Of a DNA stretch of 64,000 nucleotides, positions 1 through 11,256 are shown piece by piece (the first letter of the stretch is position 1; every line of letters starts with the position of its first letter). Position numbers and translations under genes: made by a program. The stretch spans positions 682,001 to 746,000 of the forward strand of contig NZ_JAKWJO010000001.1 in assembly GCF_022760995.1 (NCBI RefSeq). Direction: 5' to 3'. The notes beneath the pieces were generated by a model. That model did no database searches, was not told the origin of the DNA, and saw nothing but the letters and a program-made list of their open reading frames with translations. Source of the stretch: Dyella sedimenti. GTDB taxonomy: Bacteria > Pseudomonadota > Gammaproteobacteria > Xanthomonadales > Rhodanobacteraceae.

Positions 1-14
1 TTTAGGAATTAACT

Positions 15-482
15 ATGTCGCGTAAAGGTTCACATCCCGCCCGTCTGATCCTGCCGGATCCCAAGCACGGCAGCCAGCTGATCGCCCGCTTCATCAACAT
101 GGTGATGAAGAGCGGCAAGAAGTCCGTCGCCGAAGGCATCGTCTATGGCGCGCTCGATCACCTGGGCGAGAAGCACGCCGAGCCGGTCCAGCTCGTCGAG
201 AAGGCCCTGAACAACATCGCCCCGGCGGTCGAGGTGAAGTCCCGTCGCGTCGGCGGCGCCACCTACCAGGTGCCGGTCGAAGTGCGTCCGGGCCGCCGCA
301 TGGCGCTGGCCATGCGCTGGGCCATCGAGTCCGCCCGCAAGCGCGGCGAGACCTCGATGCCGCGCAAGCTGGCGGCCGAGCTGCTGGAAGCTTCGGAAAA
401 TCGCGGCGGCGCGATCAAGAAGCGCGAAGAGACGCACCGCATGGCGGAGGCCAACAAGGCCTTCTCGCATTACCGCTGGTAA
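15..482 (+). CDS. rpsG: 30S ribosomal protein S7
   Basis: Primary rRNA-binding protein of the 30S head that nucleates assembly of the 3' domain of 16S rRNA. The 155-residue product has the S7 N-terminus ([10 protein letters not shown]) and the conserved [13 protein letters not shown] segment, and full family length. Start chosen at the ATG after a GGAA-type ribosome binding site. It leads the visible part of the str operon; fusA follows after 33 bases, and rpsL is expected just left of the window. In E. coli S7 represses its own operon; nothing here proves that for this organism. Confidence 0.98.
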   Translation: MSRKGSHPARLILPDPKHGSQLIARFINMVMKSGKKSVAEGIVYGALDHLGEKHAEPVQLVEKALNNIAPAVEVKSRRVGGATYQVPVEVRPGRRMALAMRWAIESARKRGETSMPRKLAAELLEASENRGGAIKKREETHRMAEANKAFSHYRW

Positions 483-515
483 GCAGTACAGCTAGAACTT
501 TCAGAGGTTAAGACC

Positions 516-2633
<2,118 letters not shown>

Positions 2634-2646
2634 TAAGGCCTTCTAT

Positions 2647-2713
2647 TTAATTAGTGCGATCATTCCGTGATCGCGTGGATCAAAAAGCGGCCACTCATGG
2701 CCGCACTAATTAA
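2647..2713 (+). ncRNA. Three-way-junction RNA element between fusA and tuf
   Basis: The spacer folds exactly. Outer stem 2647-2655 pairs with 2705-2713 (TTAATTAGT/ACTAATTAA, 9 bp). Hairpin 1 is 2656-2662 with 2668-2674 (GCGATCA/TGATCGC). Hairpin 2 is 2687-2693 with 2698-2704 (GCGGCCA/TGGCCGC). All 23 pairs are Watson-Crick, and both hairpins abut the outer stem directly. A T-rich run (TTCTTTTT, about 2718-2725) and the tuf ribosome binding site AGAGG follow. I infer a processing, attenuation or translational control element for EF-Tu. No family is recognised. Confidence 0.6.
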
Positions 2714-2738
2714 TCCGTTCTTTTTAGAGGTTTAAGTC

Positions 2739-3929
2739 ATGGCAAAGGGTAAATTCGAACGCACCAAGCCGCACGTCAACGTCGGCACGATTGGTCACGT
2801 GGACCACGGCAAGACGACGCTGACGGCCGCGCTGACGAAGGTGGGAGCCGAGCGTTTCGGAGGCGAGTTCAAGGCATACGACGCGATCGACGCGGCGCCG
2901 GAAGAGAAGGCGCGCGGCATCACGATCTCGACGGCGCACGTCGAGTACGAATCGCCGACCCGCCACTACGCCCATGTGGACTGCCCGGGTCACGCGGACT
3001 ACGTGAAGAACATGATCACGGGTGCGGCGCAGATGGACGGCGCGATCCTGGTGTGCTCGGCCGCGGACGGCCCGATGCCGCAGACGCGCGAACACATCCT
3101 GCTGTCGCGCCAGGTGGGCGTGCCGTACATCGTGGTGTTCCTGAACAAGGCCGACATGGTGGACGACGCCGAGCTGCTCGAGCTGGTGGAGATGGAAGTG
3201 CGCGAGCTGCTGAGCAAGTACGACTTCCCTGGCGACGACACCCCGATCATCAAGGGTTCGGCGAAGCTGGCGCTGGAAGGCGACCAGTCGGAGATCGGCG
3301 TGCCGGCGATCATCGCGCTGGTGGACGCGCTGGACAGCTACATTCCGGAGCCGCAGCGCGCGATCGACCAGCCGTTCCTGATGCCGGTGGAAGACGTGTT
3401 CTCGATCTCGGGCCGCGGCACGGTGGTGACGGGTCGTATCGAGCGCGGCATCATCAAGGTGGGTGACGAAGTGGAAGTGGTGGGCATCCGCCCGACCCAG
3501 AAGACCACGGTCACCGGCGTGGAAATGTTCCGCAAGCTGCTGGACCAGGGTCAGGCGGGCGACAACGCGGGCCTGCTGCTGCGCGGCCTGAAGCGCGACG
3601 ACGTGGAGCGTGGGCAGGTGCTGGCGAAGCCGGGCACGATCACGCCGCACACGGAGTTCGAGGCGGAAGTGTACGTGCTGTCGAAGGATGAAGGTGGCCG
3701 TCATACCCCGTTCTTCAAGGGCTACCGTCCGCAGTTCTACTTCCGCACGACCGACGTGACGGGCGCGATCCAGCTGCCGGAAGGCGTGGAGATGGTCATG
3801 CCGGGCGACAACATCAAGATGACGGTGACGCTGATCCACCCGATCGCGATGGACCAGGGCCTGCGTTTCGCGATCCGCGAAGGCGGCCGCACGGTCGGCG
3901 CCGGCGTGGTGGCGAAGGTCATCAAGTAA
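2739..3929 (+). CDS. tuf: Elongation factor Tu
   Basis: GTPase that delivers aminoacyl-tRNA to the ribosome; its exchange factor EF-Ts (tsf) is at 61.6 kb. The 396-residue product has GHVDHGKTT near residue 19, [12 protein letters not shown], and NKADMVDD, then the two beta-barrel domains ending in VAKVIK. Codon use is strongly biased to a few GC-ending codons, as expected of a very highly expressed gene. It is the last gene of the str operon, 105 bases after fusA and preceded by a folded spacer with its own AGAGG site. Confidence 0.98.
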   Translation: MAKGKFERTKPHVNVGTIGHVDHGKTTLTAALTKVGAERFGGEFKAYDAIDAAPEEKARGITISTAHVEYESPTRHYAHVDCPGHADYVKNMITGAAQMDGAILVCSAADGPMPQTREHILLSRQVGVPYIVVFLNKADMVDDAELLELVEMEVRELLSKYDFPGDDTPIIKGSAKLALEGDQSEIGVPAIIALVDALDSYIPEPQRAIDQPFLMPVEDVFSISGRGTVVTGRIERGIIKVGDEVEVVGIRPTQKTTVTGVEMFRKLLDQGQAGDNAGLLLRGLKRDDVERGQVLAKPGTITPHTEFEAEVYVLSKDEGGRHTPFFKGYRPQFYFRTTDVTGAIQLPEGVEMVMPGDNIKMTVTLIHPIAMDQGLRFAIREGGRTVGAGVVAKVIK

Positions 3930-3947
3930 GCTGTAGAGTGGTAAGTC

Positions 3948-4102
3948 GCCCGCCCCGGTGGGGCGGGCTGTAAAGGGCAAATGGTGAAGGGCAGGAGCCA
4001 AGGCTGTTACCCATTGACCGTTTCCAGGCAGCGAAGCTGCCGGCTTTACAGCTCGCGCCAGCGAGCGGCTTGGCTGGCCAAAGGAAACACTTTCCTTTGG
4101 CC
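3948..4102. repeat. String of four perfect hairpins downstream of tuf
   Basis: The non-coding gap between tuf and the S10 promoter holds four perfect inverted repeats: 3948-3968 (GCCCGCCCC, 3-base loop), 4027-4041 (GGCAGC), 4051-4066 (GCTCGC) and 4076-4102 (GGCCAAAGGAAA, 12 bp, CAC loop). The first lies 19 bases after the tuf stop and may end or stabilise the str transcript, although no T-run follows it. The others resemble extragenic palindromes. No open reading frame with coding character is seen between 3930 and 4253. Confidence 0.5.
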
Positions 4103-4253
4103 GCCTTTACGGTTATAGTTTCGGTCTTGCTTGTCGGCGGGCCATGGTGGCTGGCCGGCCTTACCGCGAAATGAGGCACAGGAAGTGCTTCGAGTTCGCT
4201 GACCGGGATGGTCAATACGCAAGAGAGCTTGGGTTGCGAAGCATGACGCTTTG

Positions 4254-4283
4254 TTGACCCGGGCATTTCGCGCGTTTTATACT
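4254..4283 (+). promoter_or_regulatory. Probable sigma70 promoter of the S10 operon
   Basis: TTGACC (4254-4259) and TATACT (4278-4283) are separated by 18 bases, each matching five of six consensus positions. The predicted start, near 4290, gives a leader of about 165 bases before rpsJ, close to the roughly 170-base S10 leader known in E. coli. Confidence 0.7.
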
Positions 4284-4289
4284 TTTCCG

Positions 4290-4455
4290 TCTGGGCGGGC
4301 CCGTTTCGGGCCTGCCTAGTCTTTTAAGGTCGATTCGCGGCACTGGCTGTCGCTCGCCGCATCGACTGGAAGTGCCGCAGCGACAATGGGTTGTGCGGGT
4401 GGGTGAGAAGCCCATCCGGTTCACAGATAGTTCTTTCGATAACAGGACACGGTTT
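4290..4455 (+). promoter_or_regulatory. S10 operon leader with alternative folds
   Basis: A 10-bp hairpin with a TTT loop (4294-4303 with 4307-4316, one G-U pair) is followed by TAGTCTTTTAA. After it come mutually exclusive pairings: fold A joins 4329-4333/4362-4366 and 4337-4341/4356-4360; fold B joins 4337-4344/4371-4378 (GCGGCACT/AGTGCCGC); segment 4348-4354 can pair with 4379-4385. In enterobacteria ribosomal protein L4 (rplD, third gene of this operon) represses the operon through its leader. A similar role here is inference from position and structure. Confidence 0.5.
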
Positions 4456-4767
4456 ATGGCGAACCAAAAGATTCGCATCCGGCTCAAGGCGTTCGATCAT
4501 CGTCTGATCGACCGTTCGGCCAGCGAAATCGTCGAGACGGCCAAGCGCACGGGCGCTACGGTTCTCGGCCCGATTCCGCTCCCGACCAAGATCGAGCGCT
4601 ACACCATTCTGGTGTCGCCGCACGTCGACAAAGATGCCCGCGACCAGTACGAGACCCGTACGCACAAGCGCGTGCTGGACATCGTCGACCCTAACGACAA
4701 GACCGTGGACGCGCTCATGAAGCTTGACCTCGCCGCCGGCGTGGACGTTCAGATCAAGCTTGGTTGA
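4456..4767 (+). CDS. rpsJ: 30S ribosomal protein S10 (NusE)
   Basis: Component of the 30S head and, as NusE, of transcription antitermination complexes. The 103-residue product ([19 protein letters not shown]) matches the usual length exactly, so the start is the internal ATG at 4456 and not the earlier ATG at 4372, which lies in the leader. First gene of the S10 operon, behind the promoter at 4254. Confidence 0.98.
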   Translation: MANQKIRIRLKAFDHRLIDRSASEIVETAKRTGATVLGPIPLPTKIERYTILVSPHVDKDARDQYETRTHKRVLDIVDPNDKTVDALMKLDLAAGVDVQIKLG

Positions 4768-4787
4768 GCGATAGACAGGATACGAAG

Positions 4788-5429
4788 ATGAGTATCGGAC
4801 TGGTTGGCCGCAAGTGCGGCATGAGCCGACTCTTCACTGAAGACGGACGCTCGATTCCGGTGACGCTGATTGAAGCCACCCCGAATCGCGTCACGCAGCT
4901 GAAGACGGAAGATAACGATGGCTACAGCGCTGTGCAGGTCGCGGCGGGCGTCAAGCGCGCCAGCCTGCTGACGCAGCCGCTGAAGGGCCACTACGCGAAG
5001 GCGAAGGTCGAGCCGGGTCGTGGTCTGTGGGAGTTCCGCGTGTCCGCCGAGGATCTCGGCAAGTACAGCGTGGGCGCCGAGATCAAGGCCGACGACGTGT
5101 TCCAGGTAGGTCAGATCGTTGACGTCGCCGGCGTGTCGAAGGGCAAGGGTTTCCAGGGCACCATCAAGCGCCACAACTTCACTATGGGCGACGCGACCCA
5201 CGGTAACTCGCTGTCGCATCGCGCGCCGGGTTCCATCGGTCAGCGCCAGACCCCGGGTCGCGTGTTCCCGGGCAAGAAGATGGCGGGCCACATGGGTGCG
5301 GTGAACCGCACTCAGCAGGGCCTGGAAGTGGTCAAGGTCGACGCCGAGCGTCATCTGATCGCGGTGAAGGGCGCGGTGCCGGGTGCAACCGGTGGCGACG
5401 TCGTCATCCGTCCGACGACCAAGGGCTGA
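4788..5429 (+). CDS. rplC: 50S ribosomal protein L3
   Basis: Early-assembly 23S rRNA-binding protein near the peptidyl transferase centre. The 213-residue product starts [14 protein letters not shown] at the ATG preceded by AGGA; an upstream in-frame ATG at 4764 overlaps rpsJ and lacks family support. The extended loop containing [18 protein letters not shown] is present, with the glutamine that is methylated by PrmB in E. coli. Confidence 0.98.
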   Translation: MSIGLVGRKCGMSRLFTEDGRSIPVTLIEATPNRVTQLKTEDNDGYSAVQVAAGVKRASLLTQPLKGHYAKAKVEPGRGLWEFRVSAEDLGKYSVGAEIKADDVFQVGQIVDVAGVSKGKGFQGTIKRHNFTMGDATHGNSLSHRAPGSIGQRQTPGRVFPGKKMAGHMGAVNRTQQGLEVVKVDAERHLIAVKGAVPGATGGDVVIRPTTKG

Positions 5430-5440
5430 GGAGAGACGCC

Positions 5441-6043
5441 ATGGAATTGAATGTCATTGGCGCCAAGCCGCTCAATGTGTCCGACGATGTGTTCGGCGGT
5501 GAGTTCAAGCAGGCCCTGATCCACCAGGTGGTGGTGGCCTATCAGGCCGGCGGTCGCGCCGGTACCAAGGCCCAGCTGTCGCGTGGCGAGCTGTCGGGTA
5601 CCACCAAGAAGTTCAAGAAGCAGAAGGGCGGCGGCGCTCGTCACGGCGACTACCGCGCTCCGATCTTCGTGGGCGGCGGTGTCACCTTCGCGGCCAAGCC
5701 GCGCAGCTACGAGCAGAAGGTCAACCGCAAGGCCTATCGCGTCGCGATCCGCTCCATCCTGTCGGAGCTGAACCGCCACGGTCGCCTGAAGGTGGTCGAG
5801 AGCTTCGGCATCGACGCCCCCAAAACCAAGGCGATGGTCGCCAAGCTGGCCGAGCTGGAAGTGTCCGGCCGCGTGCTGCTGGTGTCGGAGGACGCCAACG
5901 AGGCGACTTTCCTGGCCGCGCGCAACATTCCGTATCTCCACGTCGTGGACGTGCTGGCCCTGAATCCGGTCAGCCTGGTCGGTTCCGACTATGTCGTCCT
6001 GACCGTGGATGCGGTGAAGAAGATCGAGGAGTGGCTGGCATGA
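5441..6043 (+). CDS. rplD: 50S ribosomal protein L4
   Basis: Binds domain I of 23S rRNA and lines the exit tunnel; in E. coli it is also the repressor of the S10 operon. The 200-residue product has the tunnel loop ([21 protein letters not shown]) and the usual C-terminal fold. Its stop overlaps the rplW start by four bases, consistent with translational coupling. Confidence 0.97.
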   Translation: MELNVIGAKPLNVSDDVFGGEFKQALIHQVVVAYQAGGRAGTKAQLSRGELSGTTKKFKKQKGGGARHGDYRAPIFVGGGVTFAAKPRSYEQKVNRKAYRVAIRSILSELNRHGRLKVVESFGIDAPKTKAMVAKLAELEVSGRVLLVSEDANEATFLAARNIPYLHVVDVLALNPVSLVGSDYVVLTVDAVKKIEEWLA

Positions 6044-6333
6044 GCAACGAACGCATCCTGAATACGCTGCGCGCGCCGCACATCTCGGAAAAGGCCGCTC
6101 GCCTCGCCGAGAAGAACCAGTACGTATTCGTGGTCGCCCCCGAGGCGACCAAGGCCGATGTCCGCGCGGCGGTGGAGCAGATGTTCGACGTCAAGGTCGA
6201 GCAGGTGAACCTCGTCAATGCCAAGGGCAAGGTCAAGTCCTTCCGTTTCCGCGCTGGCAGCCGCCAGGGCAAGCGCAAGGCCTACGTGCGCCTGGCCGAT
6301 GGGCAGACCATCGACGTGGCGGCCAAGGCCTGA
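6040..6333 (+). CDS. rplW: 50S ribosomal protein L23
   Basis: Exit-tunnel rim protein that docks trigger factor and SRP. The 97-residue product ([19 protein letters not shown]) has the family's typical length when the ATG at 6040 is used; it overlaps the rplD stop (ATGA). An ATG three codons earlier is possible but would deepen the overlap. Confidence 0.96.
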   Translation: MSNERILNTLRAPHISEKAARLAEKNQYVFVVAPEATKADVRAAVEQMFDVKVEQVNLVNAKGKVKSFRFRAGSRQGKRKAYVRLADGQTIDVAAKA

Positions 6334-6351
6334 GCCAGGAGTTGAATTGAG

Positions 6352-7173
6352 ATGGCACTGATCACTCACAAGCCGACCTCCCCCGGACGCCGCGACGCAG
6401 TCAGCGTGCGCACCGAAGGCCTGCACAAAGGGGCGCCGTACGCGGCGCTGACCGAGGCCAAGGCCAAGAACGGCGGTCGCAACCATTACGGTCGCATCAC
6501 CGTCCGCCACCAGGGCGGCGGTCACAAGCAGCGTTACCGCATCATCGACTTCAAGCGCGACAAGGAGGGCATCGCCGCCCGCGTCGAGCGCATCGAATAC
6601 GATCCGAACCGCACCGCGCACATCGCGCTGCTGTGCTACGCCGACGGCGAGCGCCGCTACATCATCGCGCCGAAGGGCGTGCAGGTGGGCGATCGCCTGG
6701 TGTCGGGCAGCGATGCGCCGATCAAGGCCGGCAACAGCCTGCCGCTGCGTTCGATCCCGGTCGGCTCGACCATCCACTGCATCGAGATGAAGCCGGGCAA
6801 GGGCGCGCAGATCGCCCGCTCCGCCGGCGCCTCGGTCCAGCTGGTGGCCCGCGAGTCCGGCTACGCCACCCTGCGTCTTCGCTCCGGCGAAATGCGCAAG
6901 GTGCCGGTCGACTGCCGCGCCACCATCGGTGAAGTTGGCAACAGCGAACACAGCCTGAAGAAGCTCGGCAAGGCCGGTGCGAAGCGCTGGCTCGGCATCC
7001 GTCCGACCGTTCGCGGTGTCGTGATGAACCCGGTCGACCATCCGCACGGCGGTGGTGAAGGCCGTACCTCCGGTGGCCGCCATCCGGTCAGCCCGTGGGG
7101 TACGCCGACCAAGGGCTACAAGACCCGCAACAACAAGCGCACGCAGCAGTTCATCGTGCGTCGTCGCAAGTAA
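6352..7173 (+). CDS. rplB: 50S ribosomal protein L2
   Basis: Essential 23S rRNA-binding protein needed for subunit association and peptidyl transferase activity. The 273-residue product carries the diagnostic segment [20 protein letters not shown] near the C-terminus, including the conserved histidine. Sits in canonical S10-operon position. Confidence 0.98.
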   Translation: MALITHKPTSPGRRDAVSVRTEGLHKGAPYAALTEAKAKNGGRNHYGRITVRHQGGGHKQRYRIIDFKRDKEGIAARVERIEYDPNRTAHIALLCYADGERRYIIAPKGVQVGDRLVSGSDAPIKAGNSLPLRSIPVGSTIHCIEMKPGKGAQIARSAGASVQLVARESGYATLRLRSGEMRKVPVDCRATIGEVGNSEHSLKKLGKAGAKRWLGIRPTVRGVVMNPVDHPHGGGEGRTSGGRHPVSPWGTPTKGYKTRNNKRTQQFIVRRRK

Positions 7174-7185
7174 TAGGAAACGACT

Positions 7186-7458
7186 ATGCCGCGCTCTCTA
7201 AAGAAAGGTCCGTTCGTTGACCTGCACCTTATCAAGAAGGTGGAAGCCGCCGTTTCCGCCAACAACAAGCGTCCGATCAAGACCTGGTCGCGCCGCTCGA
7301 TGATCCTGCCGGAGATGGTCGGCCTGACCATCGCCATCCACAACGGCCGTCAGCATGTCCCCGTGCTGGTCAACGAGAACATGGTCGGGCACAAGCTCGG
7401 CGAGTTCGCGGTGACCCGTACCTTCAAGGGCCATGGCGGCGACAAGAAGGGCAAGTGA
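7186..7458 (+). CDS. rpsS: 30S ribosomal protein S19
   Basis: 30S head protein that contacts S13 and the A-site tRNA region. The 90-residue product starts [15 protein letters not shown] and has [22 protein letters not shown], typical of the family. The stop TGA shares a base with the rplV start. Confidence 0.98.
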   Translation: MPRSLKKGPFVDLHLIKKVEAAVSANNKRPIKTWSRRSMILPEMVGLTIAIHNGRQHVPVLVNENMVGHKLGEFAVTRTFKGHGGDKKGK

Positions 7459-7793
7459 TGAGCACTGAAGCCAAAGCGATCCTGCGCAGCGCCCGCATTT
7501 CGGCGCAGAAGGCACGCCTGGTAGCTGACCTGGTCCGCGGTATGCCCGTGGGCCGTGCCAGCGACGTGCTCAATTTCACCAACAAGAAGGCCGCGCACAT
7601 TGTCCGCAAGGTGCTGCTGTCCGCCGTCGCCAACGCCGAGAACAATCTCGGCGCGGACGTCGACGAGCTGAAGGTCGCGCGCATCTTCGTGGACGAGGGT
7701 CCGGCGATGAAGCGCATGTATGCCCGCGCCAAGGGTCGCGGTTCCCGCATCCTGAAGCGCACGAGCCACATCACCGTGGTCGTTGGCAACTGA
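7458..7793 (+). CDS. rplV: 50S ribosomal protein L22
   Basis: Exit-tunnel protein whose beta hairpin lines the constriction; mutations here affect macrolide response in other bacteria. The 111-residue product ([21 protein letters not shown]) has the C-terminal hairpin [18 protein letters not shown]. The ATG at 7458 overlaps the rpsS stop; a GTG one codon earlier is a less likely start. Confidence 0.97.
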   Translation: MSTEAKAILRSARISAQKARLVADLVRGMPVGRASDVLNFTNKKAAHIVRKVLLSAVANAENNLGADVDELKVARIFVDEGPAMKRMYARAKGRGSRILKRTSHITVVVGN

Positions 7794-7808
7794 GAGAGGA
7801 CGTAGACG

Positions 7809-8558
7809 ATGGGTCATAAAGTTCATCCCACCGGTATCCGCCTCGGCATTGCCAAGGATTGGAACTCGAAGTGGTACGCCAATAAGGGCGAATATGCCCA
7901 GTACCTCGCCGCCGACCTGAAGGTCCGCGAGATGCTGCGCAAGAAGCTGGCCCAGGCCGGCATCTCCAAGATCCTCATCGAGCGCCCGGCCAAGACCGCG
8001 CGCGTGACGATCCACACCGCCCGTCCGGGCGTGGTGATCGGCAAGAAGGGCGAGGACATCGAGAAGCTGCGCAAGGAAGTCAGCGACCTGATGGGCGTTC
8101 CGGCGCACATCAACGTCAGCGAAGTGCGCAAGCCCGAGCTGGACGCGCAGCTGGTCGCCGAGTCGATCGCGCAGCAGCTCGAGCGCCGCATCATGTTCCG
8201 CCGCGCGATGAAGCGCTCGGTCGGCAACGCGATGCGCCTGGGCGCACTGGGTATCAAGATCAATGTCTCTGGCCGTCTGAACGGCGCCGAGATTGCTCGT
8301 TCCGAATGGAGCCGCGAAGGTCGCGTGCCGCTGCATACGCTGCGCGCCGACATCGACTACGGCTTCGCCGAGGCTCATACGACCTACGGCGTCATCGGCA
8401 TCAAGGTGTGGATCTACAAGGGCGAGATCTTCGATCTGTCCCAGGTCAACCAGGAGTCGAAGGAAGAGCAGTCCCAGCCGCGCCGCGAAGGTGGCGAGGG
8501 TCGTCGTGAATCGCGTCGCGAGGGCGGTGAAGGCCGCCGCGAGCGGACGGCGAAGTAA
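7809..8558 (+). CDS. rpsC: 30S ribosomal protein S3 with Arg/Gly-rich C-terminal tail
   Basis: 30S head protein with a KH domain ([14 protein letters not shown], about residues 77-91) at the mRNA entry site. At 249 residues it is about 16 longer than the E. coli protein. The excess is a charged tail from about residue 213 with two tandem units, [11 protein letters not shown] and [11 protein letters not shown] (bases 8481-8513 and 8514-8546). The units are identical over the first ten residues, but nine of those ten codons differ synonymously. Confidence 0.97.
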   Translation: MGHKVHPTGIRLGIAKDWNSKWYANKGEYAQYLAADLKVREMLRKKLAQAGISKILIERPAKTARVTIHTARPGVVIGKKGEDIEKLRKEVSDLMGVPAHINVSEVRKPELDAQLVAESIAQQLERRIMFRRAMKRSVGNAMRLGALGIKINVSGRLNGAEIARSEWSREGRVPLHTLRADIDYGFAEAHTTYGVIGIKVWIYKGEIFDLSQVNQESKEEQSQPRREGGEGRRESRREGGEGRRERTAK

Positions 8559-8569
8559 GGAGAGTTGCC

Positions 8570-8983
8570 ATGCTGCAACCCAAGCGAACCAAATACCGTA
8601 AGCAGTTCAAGGGCCGTAACGATGGCCTGGCCTTCTCCTCGAACCTCGTCAGCTTTGGCGAGTTCGGCCTGAAGGCGACCACGCACGGTGCGCTGACCGC
8701 CCGCCAGATCGAGGCCGGCCGTCGCTGCATCACCCGCTTCGTCAAGCGCGGCGGCAAGCTCTGGATCCGCGTGTACCCGGACAAGCCGATCACCAAGAAG
8801 CCCATCGAAGTCCGAATGGGTGCCGGTAAGGGCGGCGTGGAATACTGGGTCGCCCCGATCCAGCCGGGCCGCATGCTTTATGAAATCGAGGGCGTCGACG
8901 AGACGACCGCACGCGAGGCGTTCCGCCTGGCCGCGGCCAAGCTGTCCGTCCAGACCCAATTCGTGACCCGGGCGGTGATGTGA
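8570..8983 (+). CDS. rplP: 50S ribosomal protein L16
   Basis: Late-assembly 50S protein that positions tRNA in the A and P sites. The 137-residue product ([20 protein letters not shown]) has full family length, and [17 protein letters not shown] is conserved. Followed one base later by rpmC. Confidence 0.98.
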   Translation: MLQPKRTKYRKQFKGRNDGLAFSSNLVSFGEFGLKATTHGALTARQIEAGRRCITRFVKRGGKLWIRVYPDKPITKKPIEVRMGAGKGGVEYWVAPIQPGRMLYEIEGVDETTAREAFRLAAAKLSVQTQFVTRAVM

Positions 8984-8984
8984 T

Positions 8985-9170
8985 ATGGCCATCAAAGATC
9001 TGACCAACAAGACGGCCGACGAGCTGAATAAGCACCTGCTGGACCTGCGCAAGGAGCAGTTCAACCTGCGCATGCAGAAGGGTACCGGCCAGCTCAACCA
9101 GCCGCACCAGCTGCGCCGCGTTCGGCGCGACATCGCCCGCACGAAGTTCGTGCTCGGCGGCAAGAAGTAA
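8985..9170 (+). CDS. rpmC: 50S ribosomal protein L29
   Basis: Small helical protein at the exit-tunnel rim next to L23. The 61-residue product ([20 protein letters not shown]) ends in [11 protein letters not shown]. Start and stop are fixed by tight spacing with rplP and rpsQ. Confidence 0.97.
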   Translation: MAIKDLTNKTADELNKHLLDLRKEQFNLRMQKGTGQLNQPHQLRRVRRDIARTKFVLGGKK

Positions 9171-9182
9171 GGGACGGCCGAT

Positions 9183-9443
9183 ATGAGCGACAACCAGAAG
9201 CAGACGCGCACCCTCGAGGGCCGCGTCATCAGCAACAAGATGGACAAGACCGTGACGGTCCTGATCGAGCGCCAGGAACAGCATCCGCTGATCGGCAAGA
9301 TCATCCGCCGTTCGACCAAGCTCCACGCGCAGGACGACCTGGGCGCGAACGAGGGCGACGTGGTCCGCATCGCGGAGTGCCGCCCGCTGTCCAAGACCAA
9401 GCATCACCGCGTGGTCGAAATCGTCACGCGCGCTAACGTCTAA
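9183..9443 (+). CDS. rpsQ: 30S ribosomal protein S17
   Basis: Primary 16S rRNA-binding protein of the 30S body. The 86-residue product has the OB-fold core [19 protein letters not shown] and the C-terminal [20 protein letters not shown]. Last gene of the S10 operon; rplN of the spc operon follows after 14 bases with no visible promoter or terminator between. Confidence 0.97.
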   Translation: MSDNQKQTRTLEGRVISNKMDKTVTVLIERQEQHPLIGKIIRRSTKLHAQDDLGANEGDVVRIAECRPLSKTKHHRVVEIVTRANV

Positions 9444-9457
9444 GGGAGGGTGCAGAC

Positions 9458-9826
9458 ATGATCCAGATGCAAAGCACGCTTTCCGCGGCGGACAACAGCG
9501 GCGCCCGCGAACTGATGTGCATCAAGGTGCTCGGCGGCTCCAAGCGCCGCTACGCCGCGATCGGTGACGTGATCAAGGTCACCGTGAAGGATGCCATCCC
9601 CCGCGGCAAGGTGAAGAAGGGCGAGGTGTACAACGCCGTGGTGGTGCGTACCGCCAAGGGCGTGCGCCGTCCCGATGGCTCGCTGATCCGTTTCGACGGC
9701 AACGCAGCGGTCCTCCTCAACAACAAGCTCGAGCCGATCGGCACCCGTATCTTCGGGCCGGTCACCCGCGAGCTGCGCAGCGAGAAGTTCATGAAGATCG
9801 TCTCGCTCGCGCCCGAAGTGCTCTGA
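9458..9826 (+). CDS. rplN: 50S ribosomal protein L14
   Basis: Protein of the 50S intersubunit face that forms bridges to 16S rRNA. The 122-residue product starts [20 protein letters not shown] and ends [11 protein letters not shown], exact family length. First gene of the spc operon order. Confidence 0.98.
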   Translation: MIQMQSTLSAADNSGARELMCIKVLGGSKRRYAAIGDVIKVTVKDAIPRGKVKKGEVYNAVVVRTAKGVRRPDGSLIRFDGNAAVLLNNKLEPIGTRIFGPVTRELRSEKFMKIVSLAPEVL

Positions 9827-9840
9827 GCGGAGACAAGACC

Positions 9841-10155
9841 ATGAACCGTATCCGCAAGGGTGATCAGGTCATCGTGATCACCGGCAAGAACAAGGGGCAG
9901 CGCGGCGACGTGCTGCGCGTTGAGGGCGACCGCGTGTTCGTCTCCAACGTGAACCTGGTCAAGCGCCACACCAAGCCGAATCCGCAAGCCAACCAGGCCG
10001 GCGGCATCGTCGAGCGCGAGGCCTCGATCCACATCTCCAACGTCCAACTGTTCAACTCCGCCACCGGCAAGGGTGAACGCGTCGGCGCCAAGGTGCTCTC
10101 CGATGGGCGCAAGGTCCGCGTGTTCCGCTCCAGCGGCGAAGTTGTGGACGCGTAA
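9841..10155 (+). CDS. rplX: 50S ribosomal protein L24
   Basis: Assembly-initiator protein of the 50S subunit. The 104-residue product has the KOW motif ([20 protein letters not shown]) at the N-terminus and the family's [16 protein letters not shown] segment. Confidence 0.97.
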   Translation: MNRIRKGDQVIVITGKNKGQRGDVLRVEGDRVFVSNVNLVKRHTKPNPQANQAGGIVEREASIHISNVQLFNSATGKGERVGAKVLSDGRKVRVFRSSGEVVDA

Positions 10156-10167
10156 GGAACCCACGTT

Positions 10168-10710
10168 ATGACGACGCGTCTCGAAACGTTTTACAAAGAC
10201 CAGGTCATCAAGAAGCTCACCGAGCGTTTTGGTTACCAGAACGTGATGCAGGTTCCCCGCATCACCAAGATCACCCTGAACATGGGCGTGGGCGAAGCGG
10301 CGGGCAACAAGAAAGTGCTCGAAAACGCCGTGGCCGACATGGCCAAGATCGCCGGCCAGAAGCCGATCCAGACCAAGGCCCGCGTGTCGGTCGCCTCGTT
10401 CAAGATCCGCGACGGTTGGCCGATCGGCTGCAAGGTCACCCTGCGCCGTGCCCAGATGTGGGAATTCCTCGATCGCCTGATCAACATCTCGCTGCCGCGT
10501 ACGCGCGACTTCCGTGGTGTGTCGGGTCGTGCCTTCGATGGCCGTGGCAACTACAACTTCGGCATCAAGGAACAGATCATCTTCCCGGAAATCGACTTCG
10601 ACGCCGTCGACGCGATCCGTGGCATGGATATCTCCATCACCACCACCGCCAAGACCGACGAAGAAGCCAAGGCGCTGCTGGAAGCCTTCAGCTTCCCGTT
10701 CCGCAACTAA
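10168..10710 (+). CDS. rplE: 50S ribosomal protein L5
   Basis: Binds 5S rRNA and makes the central intersubunit bridge with S13. The 180-residue product has [27 protein letters not shown], and the [20 protein letters not shown] segment. In E. coli the S8 operator overlaps the start of this gene; I do not see an obvious counterpart in the 12-base gap here. Confidence 0.97.
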   Translation: MTTRLETFYKDQVIKKLTERFGYQNVMQVPRITKITLNMGVGEAAGNKKVLENAVADMAKIAGQKPIQTKARVSVASFKIRDGWPIGCKVTLRRAQMWEFLDRLINISLPRTRDFRGVSGRAFDGRGNYNFGIKEQIIFPEIDFDAVDAIRGMDISITTTAKTDEEAKALLEAFSFPFRN

Positions 10711-10728
10711 GAGAGCCGCGAGAGACAC

Positions 10729-11034
10729 ATGGCCAAGACCTCGATGGTTAACCGCGACCTCAAGCGGACCAAGCTCGCCAAGAAGTACGCCGCCAAGCGC
10801 GCCGAACTGAAGGCGATTGTGCTGAGCCCCACCGCCTCCTACGAGGAGAAGATGGAAGCCCAGGCCAAGCTGCAGAAGCAGCCGCGTGACGCCAGCCCGT
10901 CCCGCCAGCGTACCCGCTGCGCGTTGACCGGCCGTCCGCGCGCCGTGTACCAGAAGTTCGGCCTCGGCCGCAACAAGCTGCGCGAAGCCACCATGCGTGG
11001 CGACGTTCCTGGCCTGCGCAAGGCCAGCTGGTAA
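10729..11034 (+). CDS. rpsN: 30S ribosomal protein S14, zinc-free type
   Basis: 30S head protein. The 101-residue long form lacks the paired CxxC motifs of the zinc-binding type (only one Cys, in [17 protein letters not shown]), so this is the zinc-independent paralogue. It ends the first half of the spc cluster, ahead of a 222-base spacer. Confidence 0.97.
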   Translation: MAKTSMVNRDLKRTKLAKKYAAKRAELKAIVLSPTASYEEKMEAQAKLQKQPRDASPSRQRTRCALTGRPRAVYQKFGLGRNKLREATMRGDVPGLRKASW

Positions 11035-11130
11035 GACCCACACAGGGCAGGGGCGGGGATGAACCGCCTCTCGTCCGAGGCGGCGGCGGGCCAACCGGCC
11101 TGCCGCCGTTGGCGCGATTACGCGCCGCTG

Positions 11131-11160
11131 TTCGCAAAGCCGGAAAAAAGCTGATATAGT
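11131..11160 (+). promoter_or_regulatory. Probable internal promoter upstream of rpsH
   Basis: TTCGCA (11131-11136) and TATAGT (11155-11160) with an 18-base spacer that includes an A-tract. Just upstream lie hairpins at 11064-11083 (CCGCCTC, 6-base loop) and about 11111-11126 (GGCGCG, ATTA loop). The predicted transcript would have a leader of about 90 bases before rpsH. This splits the spc operon, so rpsH onward could be transcribed separately; S8 autoregulation from this leader is speculation. Confidence 0.5.
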
Positions 11161-11256
11161 CGTCGGTCTGCATTCCTGCAGGTCGGCCCCATGCCGGCTC
11201 ACAATTCAATTGATTTCCGGTTTTTCGGATATCGGTGCACTCTGAAGGATGTTTTC

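Noticed and set aside
4337..4385. H-type pseudoknot in the S10 leader joining 4337-4344/4371-4378 with 4348-4354/4379-4385
   Set aside because: With zero bases between the two 3' strands and only three between the two 5' strands, the loops cannot span the stems; alternative folds are more realistic.
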